Shown here: piece by piece, positions 24,473 through 38,228 of the stretch
Layout of the letters: each line of letters opens with the position of its first letter
Position numbering within the stretch: the first letter of the stretch is position 1
NCBI GenBank assembly: GCA_963693365.1
Contig: CAVNZM010000004.1
Span: 14,074,001 to 14,138,000, forward strand
Length of the DNA stretch: 64,000 nucleotides
Direction of reading: 5' to 3'
Origin: Amoebidium appalachense
Lineage: Eukaryota > Ichthyosporea
Translations under genes and position numbers: made by a program
Notes under the pieces: generated by a model
The model's database searches: none
Seen by the model: the letters and a program-made list of their open reading frames with translations, nothing else
What the model was told of the DNA's origin: nothing

Positions 24473-26058
24473 GCATATGCAAATGCATGTGCATATGTAC
24501 CGGGGGTGGGCGGGAGATGGGGGTAGGAGGTGATGCATTGTATGTATACATAATTCTAAGAAATAGCTTTGTTAACAACCCTACGGCATTGTATTAGGCA
24601 TCTACTGGTGAGTGGGCAACATGGTGCCATTTGCGAAGGTTGGATCCGTTTAACACTTATATATAGAAGATTTAGGCTGACACCCCACATGAAGATGGCT
24701 GGCCCATTTTTGTAGCAGGGGTAACCGTGCATGACACTATTGCTAGCAGGTGTAGGTGCATATGACACTATCAATAGCGGTTTTCACATACATCGATTTA
24801 TATACATCGATGAACAGCAGGGGTAACTATTACAAAACCCGGCTTCATATACAGTTGCTTGTTTGTGTGCACGCATAAGCTGGCCATAGATAAAGTACAT
24901 GCCGCCCAGCATAGAAATGTGTACAACAATAATAAAGACCTTCACGTGAACTGACCCCCCCCCCCCCCCCCCCCCCAACCAAAAAAAAAAAAAAAAAAAA
25001 AAAAAAAACACAAACACACCACCACCCCTCATCCACCCACCCTTCCCATGCCCTTGCATTGTGTATTATCATATACATATGCATAATACATTAGTTGGCC
25101 CCACTCTCGTGTGGGGGTTGCGTTCCATTATATCTCCCTCTTTTACCAAGTCACTTCGGTATAGCAACGAAAAGAACTAACAGCTTTACACAGGAAAGGG
25201 AGGGGGGGGGGGGGGGGGATGGTGGCCTGCACCTACATGCAAGCCAAGGCGCAATGCCGCGCTGGGCTTTGGGACAACCTGCCCCCCCCCTCTCCCCCCC
25301 CCCCCCCCCCCCCCCCCCCCCCACCAAAAAAAAAAAAAAAAAAAAAAAAGAACCTGCGCCCACCACCACCACCAGGAAGAAATCCGAAGGTTAATAATAC
25401 ACAAATACCAAGCAAGTACAGACTCCTGGAAGATGCCCTGGAGCCCCCCCCCCCTCCCCCCCTCCCCATATCCTACCTCAACCCATAGTGTGGCGTGTGA
25501 AATTCTTCATCTTTTATTAAGACATATAACCATAAAGTACGAAGAGGCAAGATACCATACGGATTTATTCTAATTCTAGGCTATTACCCATAACTATACG
25601 TTTGCTGGCCCTAAGGTACAAGCAAAACACCTGTGTTCCAAAATAAAAGCATTTCAAGTTAAGTTCGCAATCGGAAGTGTTATTCGCATATTCCGCATTA
25701 AACTTTCATGCTAAGTTCGACTCTATGCACAAATACTTTCGGATCAGAAATGGGGTTGATACCCAGAAAACACACATTTTTACACACAGTCACAACAATA
25801 CTTTCAAGGGTACATGAATATACGAAAATTTCATTCAAACGTCGTCTTGGGGACAAAATCCATATAGATAGGTCCTTTCATTGGTGCAGACTCACGGGTC
25901 GACGATTTCATTGGCTGCCATCCACGAGCACATGCTCCCTGCGGATGATAGATTGTTTGGGTTGGTTTGGGTGCGGAGGGACACAAAGGGGGGATTCAAT
26001 GATCGGACGGCCGGGGAAGGGTGTGTGTGTATATTGGGGGAGGGGGGAGGGGGGTGGT

Positions 26059-26090
<32 letters not shown>

Positions 26091-26178
26091 GGGGGGGGAC
26101 GAGGGCCATGGGGAAGGTCAATCTGGATGAGACAGGGAGTTCGGTGTGCCCCCCAGGAGTTTGGGGTGGGGGGGTGGA
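24473..26178. other. Spacer with poly-C/poly-A blocks; no gene seen
   Basis: Mixed-sequence DNA interrupted by C-run/A-run pairs (24957-25008, 25281-25349) and poly-G (26040-26098). No frame with convincing composition on either strand. It includes the 3' flank of the subtilisin gene. Confidence 0.6.
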
Positions 26179-26179
26179 G

Positions 26180-27150
26180 CGAGAGGAGGTCCCGTGGAGC
26201 AAAAGACGTGTCGATTAGCAGGCAGCAGGGTTCCATGGGGGGATGGGGGGGGAGGGGGAGAGGGTGGAGAGGGGGGGGGGAGAGGAGGTCCCGTGGAGCA
26301 AAAGACGTGTCGATGAGCAGGCAGCAGGGTTCCATGGGGGGATGGGGGGGGGAGGGGGAGAGGGTGGAGAGGGGGGGGGGAGAGGAGGTCCCGTGGAGCA
26401 AAAGACGTGTCGATTAGCAGGCAGCAGGGTTCCATGGGGGGATGGGGGGAGGGGGGAGAGGGTGGAGAGGGGGGGGGGAGAGGAGGTCCCGTGGAGCAAA
26501 AGACGTGTCGATTAGCAGGCAGCAGGGTTCCATGGGGGGATGGGGGAGAGGGGGAGAGGGTGGAGAGGGGGCGGGGAGAGGAGGTCCCGTGGAGCAAAAG
26601 ACGTGTCGATTAGCAGGCAGCAGGGTTCCATGGGGGGATGGGGGGGAGGGGGAGGGGGTGGAGAGGGGGGGGGGAGAGGAGGTCCCGTGGAGCAAAAGAC
26701 GTGTCGATTAGCAGGCAGCAGGGTTCCATGGGGAGATGGGGGGGAGGGGGAGAGGGTGGAGAGGGGGGGGGAGAGGAGGTCCCGTGGAGCAAAAGACGTG
26801 TCGATTAGCAGGCAGCAGGGTTCCATGGGGGGATGGGGGGGAGGGGGAGAGGGTGGAGAGGGGGGGGGAGAGGAGGTCCCGTGGAGCAAAAGACGTGTCG
26901 ATTAGCAGGCAGCAGGGTTCCATGGGGGGATGGGGGGGAGGGGGAGAGGGTGGAGAGGGGGGGGGGAGAGGAGGTCCCGTGGAGCAAAAGACGTGTCGAT
27001 TAGCAGGCAGCAGGGTTCCATGGGGGGATGGGGGGAGGGGGAGAGGGTGGAGAGGGGGGGGAGAGGAGGTCCCGTGGAGCAAAAGACGTGTCGATTAGCA
27101 GGCAGCAGGGTTCCATGGGGGGATGGGGGGGAGGGGGAGAGGGTGGAGAG
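26180..27150. repeat. 98-bp minisatellite, ten copies, overlapping the transporter 3' end
   Basis: The unit carries GAGGAGGTCCCGTGGAGC, AAAAGACGTGTCGATTAGCA and GGCAGCAGGGTTCCATGG, then a G-rich half of variable length. GGTCCCGTGG recurs at 26189, 26287, 26387, 26485, 26583, 26681, 26779, 26875, 26973 and 27069. One copy (near 26312) reads GATGAGCA instead of GATTAGCA. On the minus strand the TAA within TGCTAATCGAC terminates the MFS transporter frame. Confidence 0.95.
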
Positions 27151-27350
27151 AGGGGGGGGGGGGGGGGGAGGGGGCGGAGGGGGGGGAGAGGGGGGCTAGC
27201 AACCTTTGCAGGCGATCCTTTGGGTAAGTGCGGTGCAGCAGGGAGTAGACACACAGACAGAGGGCCCACGGCACAGCACACGACCAGAAGAGTGCCTGGC
27301 CTAGTGCATGCGCATTGGAGGGGGACGCACCACTGTGGCTGGAATCGTAG

Positions 27351-27409
<59 letters not shown>

Positions 27410-27834
27410 GGGGGGAGGGGGAGGGGGGGGGGGGGGGGAGGGAGGGAGGGAGGAGGGGGAGGGAGGGGGGGGGAGAGGGGGGTGTGCATGTGTCTGCACT
27501 CGTGTGAGTTGGCAAGACAACCATCGCGTACTGTAAGTGGCTCGCATTTTGGAATACCTATTGTTATTTGTATACGAAGGGGGGGATGATGGTTTTGATT
27601 TACTGCAAAGGGTGTGGTAGTGGACAGGGAGAGGGATTGGGAAAGGGGTGGCGGGGGAGCAACAAATAGTGTGATCTCTCTCTCTCTCCCCCCCCCCCCC
27701 CCCCCCCACACACACACACATCATGCAGGCAGCGCAGAAATAGAGGTGTGGCCTGTATCGACGTAAAGGCAAACCCATTGTGAGTGGATTGGGTGTATGC
27801 TGCTGTTTCACGTGTTGTTCACGGGGAGGAGCAG

Positions 27835-27865
<31 letters not shown>

Positions 27866-29658
27866 GGGGGAGGGGGGGGGGGACGGGGAGGCAGGGAGGG
27901 GAAGAGGGAGTGGGAGGAGAGGGGAGGGGGGGGGGGGGGGGGGGGGGAGGGGAGGAGAGGGATGGCATACCCGAAGAGGTTCTCAGCCAGATAGCCGGCC
28001 AGAGGGGCAGCACCAGCAGCAAGGCCACCCTCCAGCGCACGGTCAAAGGCAAAGATCGAGGTTCGGTGCTCAGACTGGGGTTGGTGTGGAAGATTAGGAG
28101 GGAGATATCCCATTAGGGAAGGGAGAAAGGAAAGGGTGTTTGGTGTTGGTGGTGGTGAGGGAAAGCGGAGTGGGGTGGGGTGGGGTGAGATGGCGTGGGG
28201 GTGGGGGGAGGAGGAGGCGGCAGGGGGGGAGAAAGAGGCAAGCCGAAGATGAACAAGAGAATTCTTTGGTAACGTGGTGGGGGGGAGGAAATCGAATGTG
28301 CATGCTGGGGAAGGTGGAGTGGGTGAGTGCTGTGGCAGAAAAGAGGGAGGGAGGGAGGGAGGTGCGTCATGTTTTGCGTGGGCCGGGGCCGGGGGAGGGG
28401 GGGGAAGGGGCAGGCACGTACCGGGACTATGTCAGCAAAGAGGATGCTGTTGATTGGGCCACACCAACTCACGGCCAGGCCAAACACAAACAGAGACACG
28501 GCCACGGCCCAGCCACCCAGCAGGGGGGCAACAATAAACACAGCAAAGGACAGCGGCAGGCCGAGGAAGATACTGGCCTGCAGAGAGGGAGGGGGTCAGT
28601 GTGCGCAACGGTGTATGGTGGGCCAGGTTAGGGGGGGGAGGGGGGGGGGGGAGGGGGGGAAGACGGGCAAAATGAGAGAACTTCATGCACCCTTAGATTG
28701 GGGCAAGGGGGAGGTGGGGTCGTTGAGAAAGAAAAGAATGGGGTTTGCGGTGCTTTGGTGGGGGGAAGGGGGGGGGGGTACAAGAGGAGCCCGAAAGAAA
28801 TGACAGGGAGGTACTGACAATTATTGTGTGTATGTTGGCCGCTGGGAGGGGGGCTAAACATTTGAGTGAAAGGGCTGACAGGGTGGTGGTGGTGGTGGTG
28901 GTGGTTGGGGGGGTAGTGAATACCTGGCCCACGTAGACTGGGCCGTGGACGGGGGAGTGCTTAGCAGCTACATCACACAGCCGGCCCCCAAGCAGTGAGC
29001 CAAGTGCAGTGCCCAGGCAGAAGACGGCACACAGTGCACTGGCATGCATGTTGCTGTGGCCCTGGGGACCAATGGGATTGAGGGGTGCATCATGTGCTCT
29101 GTTAACTTCTCAATGTGCGTCCTCACACATGCATGCATGGGGACCCCAGACTGTCGTGTGTGCACATGCATAAACGTGTATGCAAGCATGTACCAGCGAT
29201 TCATTGTGGGTTGCAAGAAAGGGGGTCGAGCTGGTTCAATGCCCGTGGTGTGATGGTTGCTAGTGATGGTGGGGAAAGTTTCCTTCTTCAAGTGACCTAA
29301 ATAAACCACAATATGTGTCTGGATTCGAAGGAATAAGTTCTTCTCTCTCTCTCTCTCTTTCTTTCCTTCTTTCTTCATTCCTCTTTTTTTTTTTTTTTCC
29401 CCTCCCTTATTTTTCCTTTTTTAGATCTTCTTTTTTTAAGGTTGGGGCGGGGGGGGGGGGGGGGGGGGGGGGGGGGAGGAAGGGGGGTCTATACCTGGGC
29501 CTGGAGCCAGAGGGTGAGGAAAGCAAAGGCATTCCAGGGCATCGAGCCCACAGCCCCCTGGGCCACAAGCAGGTGGAAGGTGCGCAGGGGGGCTACGGCA
29601 CACAGGTGCACATGCATGCGCTGCAGCATGCCCTGCTTGTCTTTTGCTTGTGTGTGTG

Positions 29659-29698
<40 letters not shown>

Positions 29699-29705
29699 GG
29701 TGGGT

Positions 29706-29737
<32 letters not shown>

Positions 29738-30105
29738 GGGGGACTGGGAGGGGAAGAATTCGAAGAGGGGGTGGTTGGTATGGACAAAGCGGTTAGACAT
29801 AGGCAGGCCGCAAGATAGGCGATATTTCGTGAAAGAGGCTAGGTAAGAAGGGTCGGTGAAGCAGCGCAGGCACACTTTCCTCCTAGATAGTAAAACACAT
29901 GGTCGTGTGTGTATGTATGTATGGTGCCAATCAAGTGCATGTGGCTGTAGATGAGTTGCAAAGGTCTATTGGTACAAGATTGGAAGTGGGGTGAAGTTGC
30001 CACATCAGAATAATCCCTTCCGTTCTTCCTTTCTTTCCTTGTCATTTTCCTTTACCTTTTTTTTTTTCCCGTCCAGTCCCAACTGGGTGGGCATTTTGTG
30101 TGTGT

Positions 30106-30150
<45 letters not shown>

Positions 30151-30557
30151 GGGGGGGTAGGTGAGTGGGTGGGTGGGTGGAGGTTGGTTCAGAAAAGCAA
30201 GGCCCTCACCTGATTGGATGATTGGTTATCACGTGGGTCCTTCCCAAAAGGAAAACCACCGCAGCTGCGCCGCAGCACAGCAGCCCAATGTCGATGAAGG
30301 CAAAGCGCCAGCCAGCCAGCCAGCCAATCATGTACGCTGTGTTAAGGTGGTAGGGGGAGGGGGGAGGAGGGAAGGGGGATGGCATAAGGGAAATGTAGGG
30401 TAAGGAGGGGACCTGGCGACACGGGGGAAGAGGGGGGCGGGGGGGAGGGAAGGGAAAGGGAGAAGTGAAAGGGGGGGGGGTGGGGGGGTTGCGATGAGTA
30501 TGTGATTGTATTCTGGTCACTAGCTTCTCACCCCCCTCCTCCCCCTCCCCCCCTCCC

Positions 30558-30602
<45 letters not shown>

Positions 30603-30909
30603 AAAAAAAAAAAAAAAAGGCTACGCACACCCACCCACCCACCCACTCATGAGAAGTAGGACGACAAAATAAAAAGTGAAAACGAGAAAGGCAAACCTCT
30701 AAGGCTAAGAAAACCAGTACCAAACAGGTAAGGTGGCAGCCAGTAAGCCTCCCCCCTCCCACCCTCACCCCTAAAAAAAAAGACAGACAGGAACCAAAGG
30801 AAAAAGAAAACGAACGGATGTTGGTATAATTCACCCTTACTCGTTCTACATCCCGAACAACGAACCCTTCAATTTACCCATATTCCGGCTACAACCACAC
30901 ACAAGCATA

Positions 30910-30953
<44 letters not shown>

Positions 30954-32146
30954 TTACCTGATATAGTGGTAGCAAAGAACCCCCCGCTATGGCGCCAATA
31001 TTCGTGGCCAGGTTGCATATGCCAAAGGCCCTGCCCAGCTCGGTGGGGGGGTGCAAGTCCACCAGCACACTCTGGGCTGCAGGAAGCACACAGGCAAGCG
31101 CTGCAACCACCGATCAATACCTGCATGACCAGAATCGCTTGTATGCTTGCTGTGATGTCGCCAAGACTATGAGAAATGTGAAGGACTAGGGAGGAAGGGA
31201 GGAAGGAGTGTGAGGGCCGAGGGAGGAGGGCCCGGGGGAGGAAACACCATAGGAGAGCTGAAGTCGTGTAAAGAAAAACTAAAGCAGCAAGAAGTTCAAA
31301 AGCAAACTAGGCAAACGGGTCTGACGGTGGTGGCGAATATTTTTGAGTGAACATAGGGAGAGGATGGGTGTGGGTAAGAAGAATTGTAGGCGAGGTCGAG
31401 GCACGGTGAAATGGGACAGTATGGTAAAGGAGCGTGCCTGGTAGCGAGGTAGCCCGGCTTGTGATCGCAGATCTAAAAGCTAGGGAAACGAACAGGGAAT
31501 GCCATCTGTTTGTAAACCTTTGGTGGGCCACAGAGGTGTGAGCTTTTTAGAAACAGTCAGTTCACAATCATACATCAGCAACACAAAGTAGGGACGAGTT
31601 GTGCTGGAAGCGGAGAGTGAGAAGAACGCGGTGAAGCATTCTGTGGCAGGAAAGAAGCCTACCTGCACCCGTTGCAGCACGCAAGGCAAAGACCTGGCCG
31701 TGTGACTGCGCACAGCCCACAGCCACAGACAGCAGCCCACACAGCAGGCACGACGCAGACAGCACAGACACCCTCCCCCTCTCGATGCCCACCAGCCCAA
31801 GCACAAGGCTGGCTGCTGCTTGAACTATTAACCGTGCACACGTTATGGTGCCTAGCTGCTGGGTGCCCAGATGGAAGTGCGCACCCACAGGGCCATAGAC
31901 GGAGGGAAGGAGCACGTCGACAGCTTTTGTGACGGTGTTGGCTGTATTGACAAGAAACACAGTGCGGGGGTCGCTGTGGTGGCTGGGTGCTGGCTCCTCA
32001 CCAACACTCACCAGAGGTTCTTTCACATCTCCCACTTTTTTCTGCTTCAGATCGTCGATGGATCCATAGAGAGAAGTGCGAGAGGGCCCTCCTATGACTA
32101 TTGTGGTGGCCTCCAAGAAGGAATCGGTGCTAAAAGACGCTACCAT
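27095..32146 (-). CDS. Major facilitator superfamily transporter (plant/algal At4g36790-like group)
   Basis: Twelve-helix carrier; substrate unknown. Firm exons: 32146-31663 (acidic/Ser N-terminus, then LLPSVYGPVGAHF and helices 1-3), 31100-30958 (TELGRAFGICNLATNIGAI), about 30339-30210 (AGWRFAFIDIGLL), about 29630-29495 (LLVAQGAVGSMPWNAFAF), 29061-28924 (GTALGSLLGGRLCD), 28577-28422 (VSWCGPINSILFADIVP), 28074-27971 (RTSIFAFDRALEGG), 27350-27095 (VYSLLHRTYPKDR). Motif order and content match plant MFS proteins in which RGxAFG and WNGP/FAEIVP are conserved. The joins 31100-30958 to the next exon, and that exon to 29630, are out of phase as written, so small exons are missing; 29884 to about 29780 (KVCLRCFTDPSYLASF) could be one. 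The last 30 residues are Pro-rich and encoded by G/C-rich DNA and the 98-bp minisatellite. The first exon ATG is 32146. Confidence 0.88.
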
Positions 32147-32307
32147 TTTCACGTTGCCACCTACTTTCCGTTATTCTACCTCTCCTAGATCTTCCTCGCT
32201 GCGAATCTCTGTCTCTAGACCAGCCCAAACGTGTAACAGAGAAGGAGGTAGATCCGCAGAGAGGGCGGGTAGAGCTTCGTTTCTGCGTGTGTGTGCCATT
32301 TTGCGCG

Positions 32308-32314
32308 TTTTATA
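32308..32314 (-). promoter_or_regulatory. TATA box of the MFS transporter gene
   Basis: Minus strand reads GCTATAAAACGCGC, 162 bases upstream of ATG 32146. This gives a 5' UTR of about 130 bases. No ATTGG was found close by. Confidence 0.6.
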
Positions 32315-32319
32315 GCGGC

Positions 32320-33237
32320 TCTGAGCCAGTGCGCGCGAAGAAAGAGCGCGAAAAACCGGTGCTCGTGGTGGCTGGGAAATGGCGTAGGTGGCGACACAGC
32401 AAAGCGAAGAAGTTTGTTTTGGCCTGCGGCCCGGCACCGGGCCCACGGCCCTGAGAAAGGGAAGAATGTGGGCGGTAACAAATGCTCCTGATTTATATCT
32501 AATAAAAAAGCTGAAATTTGTGATGGTGTGTTTGATTGGATTAAAAGATGAACAAATTCGCTAGGTTTGATTCGATCCTAGGAACAGCGGAATGCAGAAA
32601 AGCACCATTTTGCGCTTGTTACTGGATAAAAGTCAGTTATTTATTGTGCCAGTTTGGCTTCTCCGTTGTTACGTAATCCGTAGCCAATGGACTGTAGCCT
32701 GTCGGCTGAAGTTCGCTGAACGAGTCAGAAGGCTTCGGAGGCCATGAGCGCAGGGTACAACGAAGGATATCTCATCTGCGCACGCATGCATGTGCAACAC
32801 TGGTAGAGGTACAGGCCCCGGTGGTAGCTACGCATTCATGACCTGTGATGTGAACGTGCAAAGCACAAAGCCTCGACTGGCACGGCGTGAGCGAGTGTGG
32901 TAACATCCACAGACCATGTTTTCTAGACGACACGGAAACTGATCCTGCGGCTTGCCAGGACCTGGTCATGTATGCGATGTGTAAGTACTGAAAGGAACAC
33001 AATCGATATCTGGGCATGGGTCTGGCCCCAAGGTTCATTCATTCGTCTGTACACGGGCAGGTCCAGCCATGCCGCACACTACAAGTACATCATTTATATG
33101 CCAACCAGTGGCACTTGCAGCCCCAAACTCAGGCACGATGCCTACAGGGCCTGTGGCGCAGTCACAAGTTATCAGCTAATAACCCACTCCAGTTACTAGC
33201 TACTGGATGCTGATTACTTTTAAACCCCCCACACCTG
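32320..33237. other. Spacer between transporter promoter and TACO1-like gene
   Basis: About 0.9 kb of ordinary mixed sequence with almost no low-complexity DNA, in contrast to the flanking introns. No coding signal was recognised. It should contain distal promoter elements of the transporter and the 3' UTR of the TACO1-like gene. Confidence 0.5.
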
Positions 33238-33732
33238 CTACTGAGAATTGACGTAGACCCCCACCACGTCCCCGTGATCCTCCAGGGCCTCCACAAGCTG
33301 TGCAAGGGTCGTGGCCTCCTCTCCCTCCTCCTGCCAGGCACACACACGTCAGACTTGAGGATACACGTGGGGCGCATGTTGAGTACACAATTACATCACA
33401 GGTGTGTGGATGCAGAAGGGAGGATATAGCCAATCATATTTTGCGATGTCAGGCACAAACACAGGTACAGACTCGTGCCCAAACCTCAGGCACCATGGAT
33501 ACACACACGAGGGAAAGGGGGCTAAAAGCAGAAGGAGGTAGTTTGGGTGGGGGGCAGCAAAATGTCCCGTTTGAAAGCTTTCATGATAGTGGTGTGCATA
33601 GTACGAGAGGCACGCCAAAAAAAGCTGTGCAGGATTCAACAACAAAGTTTGAAGAAATTGGAGGTCTTAGAGCATGCCCCATAATGGTTCTTCCTGCCGG
33701 GGAGTTCGTGGGGGCAGGGGTGTGTGTGTGAC

Positions 33733-33778
<46 letters not shown>

Positions 33779-33852
33779 TGTATAGAGAAATAGAGAGGGG
33801 AGGAGGGGGTGGTGGTGGTGGTGGTGGTGATGGTGGTGGTGGTGGTGGTGGT

Positions 33853-33886
<34 letters not shown>

Positions 33887-34165
33887 GGGGGAGGGGGGTC
33901 ACGTACAGGGACCTCGACTGTGTGCTCGGGGATGAAATCCGTCTTGAAGGCCTCCACGGTGAGGCCCTTTGCCTGCAGCGCACTCTTGACCTTGACCACC
34001 TCCAGAGGGGCACACGTCACCTGGGGGGAGGGGAGGGGGGGGGGGGGGGGGGGGGGATGGGGGGGATGATGTGTTAATCCTGCAGAACTAAAGGATTTTT
34101 GTGGGACAAGGTATGAACACACGAGAGATGCAGAGCCTCCGATAGAATTTAGCTAAAGGAATAAT

Positions 34166-34245
<80 letters not shown>

Positions 34246-34500
34246 CTACCTGTGACATGCCCTCCTCCAGTTCCGACACATCCTCAGCACCTGCCTCAAT
34301 AGCTGCCTCCATCACCTATGGCCCAATCACGAGTGAGCTTCCGAAGGGGGGCAAAATGAATGCAGGACAGCACTTGATACATCAGCCTACATTGCTTAGC
34401 AAGTGAAAAGTGGCTGTGAACATGGATTGTTTTTTGGGTTTCTTATATTTTCAGTTTTCAGTCTTTTCTTGATTATCTTTGACGGCTCATCCCGGGGGAA

Positions 34501-34540
<40 letters not shown>

Positions 34541-35614
34541 TAATCATAAACGTGTTACGAAGCACAAGTACACAATGAGAAGCCCGGTGTAGGACACATA
34601 CAACGGCAAACACTAGTAGACAACATGAGCAGAACCATTCTCAGTAAAGGCCAAAATCATCAATCGAGTCTGAGATAATCAAAGAGAATTGGGTTGCTTA
34701 TAATGTGATCATAACGGTAAATGTGTGTGTATGCTCACAGATGCAGGATAGAGAGCAACTTTGCCCGGTTGCATTGGGGAGGGGAAAGGGGGGCGAGGGG
34801 GGGGGTTTGCAATTCTTACCTCGTCTCCCTGCCCCTTCACAAGAACCAACCCTGTGCATGTGACGTTTGGGTCAGTAGAGGAAGGGGCCCCGTTTCCACA
34901 TAGATCCAACACACACACTGGCACAGACTAGAAGACATAAGCATTGAAACACAACACACAGGCCCACCCGTAAAATGCACATCCACATAGCCACACAAGA
35001 GCCATGGCGCACACAGTCCTCGACCACGGCTACGGCAGCCACCCAGCCTCTCTTCTCCACTCCCTCCCTCCATCCCCCCTCCCCCCTCCGGGGGCACCAA
35101 CACATTCAGCAACAACTCCCTCCCCCCCACCTTTCACCTTCCGTCTACCCTAAGGACCAACGGGAAACAAACAGACTGGAAGAGCAGCCGTGTTCTTTTT
35201 TCTCGTTCTCTTTCTTTTCTTGTGCGTGCGTGCGTGTGTGTGTGTGTGTGCATGTGTGTGTGTGTGTGTGTGTGTGCTCGCGCGTGCACACACGCACACG
35301 CACATGTTTCTGTGTACGTAGAGGAGATGGGGGGGGGGGGGGGGGGGGGGGGGGGGGATTTCAAACAGGCGTATTGCTCAGCATACCAACATCTCTATGC
35401 TAAATCTTTCAGTGTGAGTGCCTGTAACCATAAGAGACAGCCATCCTCTCAATACCCTGTGGATCAGCTGGGTGGCATACCTTTGTGGTGGAACATGTAT
35501 GCTATGGAGCCTGGACTGCTGACCGTGCCCCTGTGTGTGTGAGTGTGTGTGTGTGTGTGAGTGTGTGTGAGTGTGTGTGTGAGTGTGTGTGTGTGTGTGT
35601 GAGTGTGAGTGTGT

Positions 35615-35658
<44 letters not shown>

Positions 35659-36368
35659 CGAAGTATAAGAGGAGAGTCAGAAAGGGAGAGAACGGCAGTG
35701 CATGTCCATGTGTGTGTGCGCCTTTAAGTGTGTTTGTGATAAATCGCGAAACGATGTCTCTTTATTATGGCGTTAACACTTCGTTGGTATTCCGTTTGAG
35801 CACTTCGCATTTCCCCCAATTCCACAACACCACTACCATTCAGCGACAGCAACTACTGCATAGCAAGAGAACACACACCTCCATTGCCCACAACATCATG
35901 CACTAACCCATTAGGCACACAAGTTATTTTAGCCAAGGGGCAAACAGGATATAACCCGGTGCATATGCGTCGTTGTGCATCAAGCAGAGCGCGCTAAGAT
36001 GGTGGCAGTAGGGGTGTGAAGAGGAGGACCAGAGGAAGGGAAGGACCCGGGGGTGGAGGGGGTGGGAAGGGGGGGGGCGAGGGGGGGGGAGGCGGCTGGG
36101 GGCTATATGTACCCGTTCCTGTGCATGATCTTCTTGATCTCGATCAGGGTACGCCCTTTGCTGTCCGTCAGGCAGTCTGCCCCGGCAACCAGTCAGCAAC
36201 CTAAGGCCACAACACTTATCACATCCCCACCTACAGCAGCTACAAAAAGTCATCCCACAACAGTGGTGCCATGACATGTAACAGTGAGCCCTTCCATCCC
36301 ATCCCTTCCTACCCTTTACCCCCCCCCCCCCCCCCCTCCCCCCCTCCTCCTCCACCCCCCTTCCCCCC

Positions 36369-36442
<74 letters not shown>

Positions 36443-37174
36443 AGTACCAGCACTCCCTCCGCCCCTCCCTCCCCCCCCCCCCCATCAACATACATGCGGC
36501 CGGGTTCGCACATACCACCTCCTACCCTTTTTTTTAACCCTGGCCCTGCATCACCCGTTTCTACTTCCTGTGCATTTTTGTTCGAGTGCAATTCCTGAAA
36601 CCCCTTTCCCTTTCTCCCCTCAAAAGCTCCAATCTATTCTCAGGCAGCATCCCCCCCCCCCCCCCCCCCCCCCTCTCCCCGCCCTCCCCCCTTTGTGTGT
36701 CTCTGTGTGCACGCACCCACAAGCACAGCCACGCCTGCCGGCCCTCTGCCCTCCACCACAACCTTCTCTGCCTTGACCGCATTTGCCCCCATTGCCTGCA
36801 CAAAAGTCAGTACCCCATCCTCTTGCCCTCCCCATCCACTCCATGCCCTTCAAATGCACACATCTTCGTTCCTTCCTCCCCTCCCCTCTCTTCTCCTCCC
36901 CCTGGGCAGAACACACACACACAAATGCACACGTGCGCACGCACGCATGCACGCACACACGCACACACGCACACATACGCACGCAGACACACACTTGCTT
37001 GAACACAAAGCCAAAAACCGGCCCCACACCGACCACCATCCTCTCTGTGCCCTACCTCTGTGCACATCCACACCCCTCCCATACTTCCTGACTCGCCTTC
37101 GGCCCCCCCCACTTCCCTCTACCTTTGCCCTTTTGTCAAATAACACCTCGGGGCAACAAGAAGTGTGTGTGAGT

Positions 37175-37215
<41 letters not shown>

Positions 37216-38171
37216 CGCGCCACCACGTGTGGTGTGCCTCGAGTGTGAATGTGTGTATCAAACCATGCCAGCGTGTGTGTGTGCATGCACAGGTGCACGT
37301 GTGTGTGTGCACGTGCATCAGGCCACCCACGTGTGCCACGGCCTTTTCGATGTTAGCCTTTGGCAGGGCCGCACTTCTAGCCTTTTCCAGCACCGTCTGC
37401 ACCCTGCTGTCGCCTAGATCCCCGTTGCATTCTGTCCTCCCCAAACACAGGCCGTCAAATTCCAACCCACCCAACCACCCTTACGTACCCCCCTCCTTTC
37501 CCCCCCCTCGCCCCCCCCCCCCCCCCCCAAAATGCCCATCGCCACAGGACCATCCCCCCCCCCCCCCCCCCCCAGGGCCGGGGGATCCATTCGGCCCGGC
37601 CCCCAATCCACTTCGTCCATCTCTTTGCATTCGTGATACTCCATAAGCACTTCCATTTGAGTTCCCCCCCCACCTCCATCCCTCCTACCAGATACATATT
37701 CATGATGAACACAATGCAGAGTGCACCAACACACTGTCACATATAATAAGTAAGCATTATAAGCAGACCTTGTCATCCGGGGAGGGGAGGGGGGGGGGGG
37801 GGTGGGGGGGGGGGGGTGGGGGGGGACAAATTTCGTCTTGCTACAAAAATCAGAGTGGCCCTCATCGAGCTTGATTCCATTCCTAGATGCTTCTACCCCC
37901 ACTCAAGATTGTGTATCTGCTTGTTTGTGTGCGGTTGGAGTTGTACGTGCCTGTGATCCACAGAATGGTGTGCTAGAGTGTGCGTGTGTAAATGTAGTTT
38001 TGTTTTCACTGGGTGGGGTGGGAAAGGGGGGGGGGGGGGGGGGGGACCTTTTACAACGGTAGCAATTTCCATGTGAAGTTTGCTCCAAAGCTTTGCTCGG
38101 TTGGCATCATTTGCTCCCTTTGCACGCTTGATTTGTGACCTGTGTGTGTGTGTGTGTGCGCGCGCGAGTAT

Positions 38172-38228
<57 letters not shown>

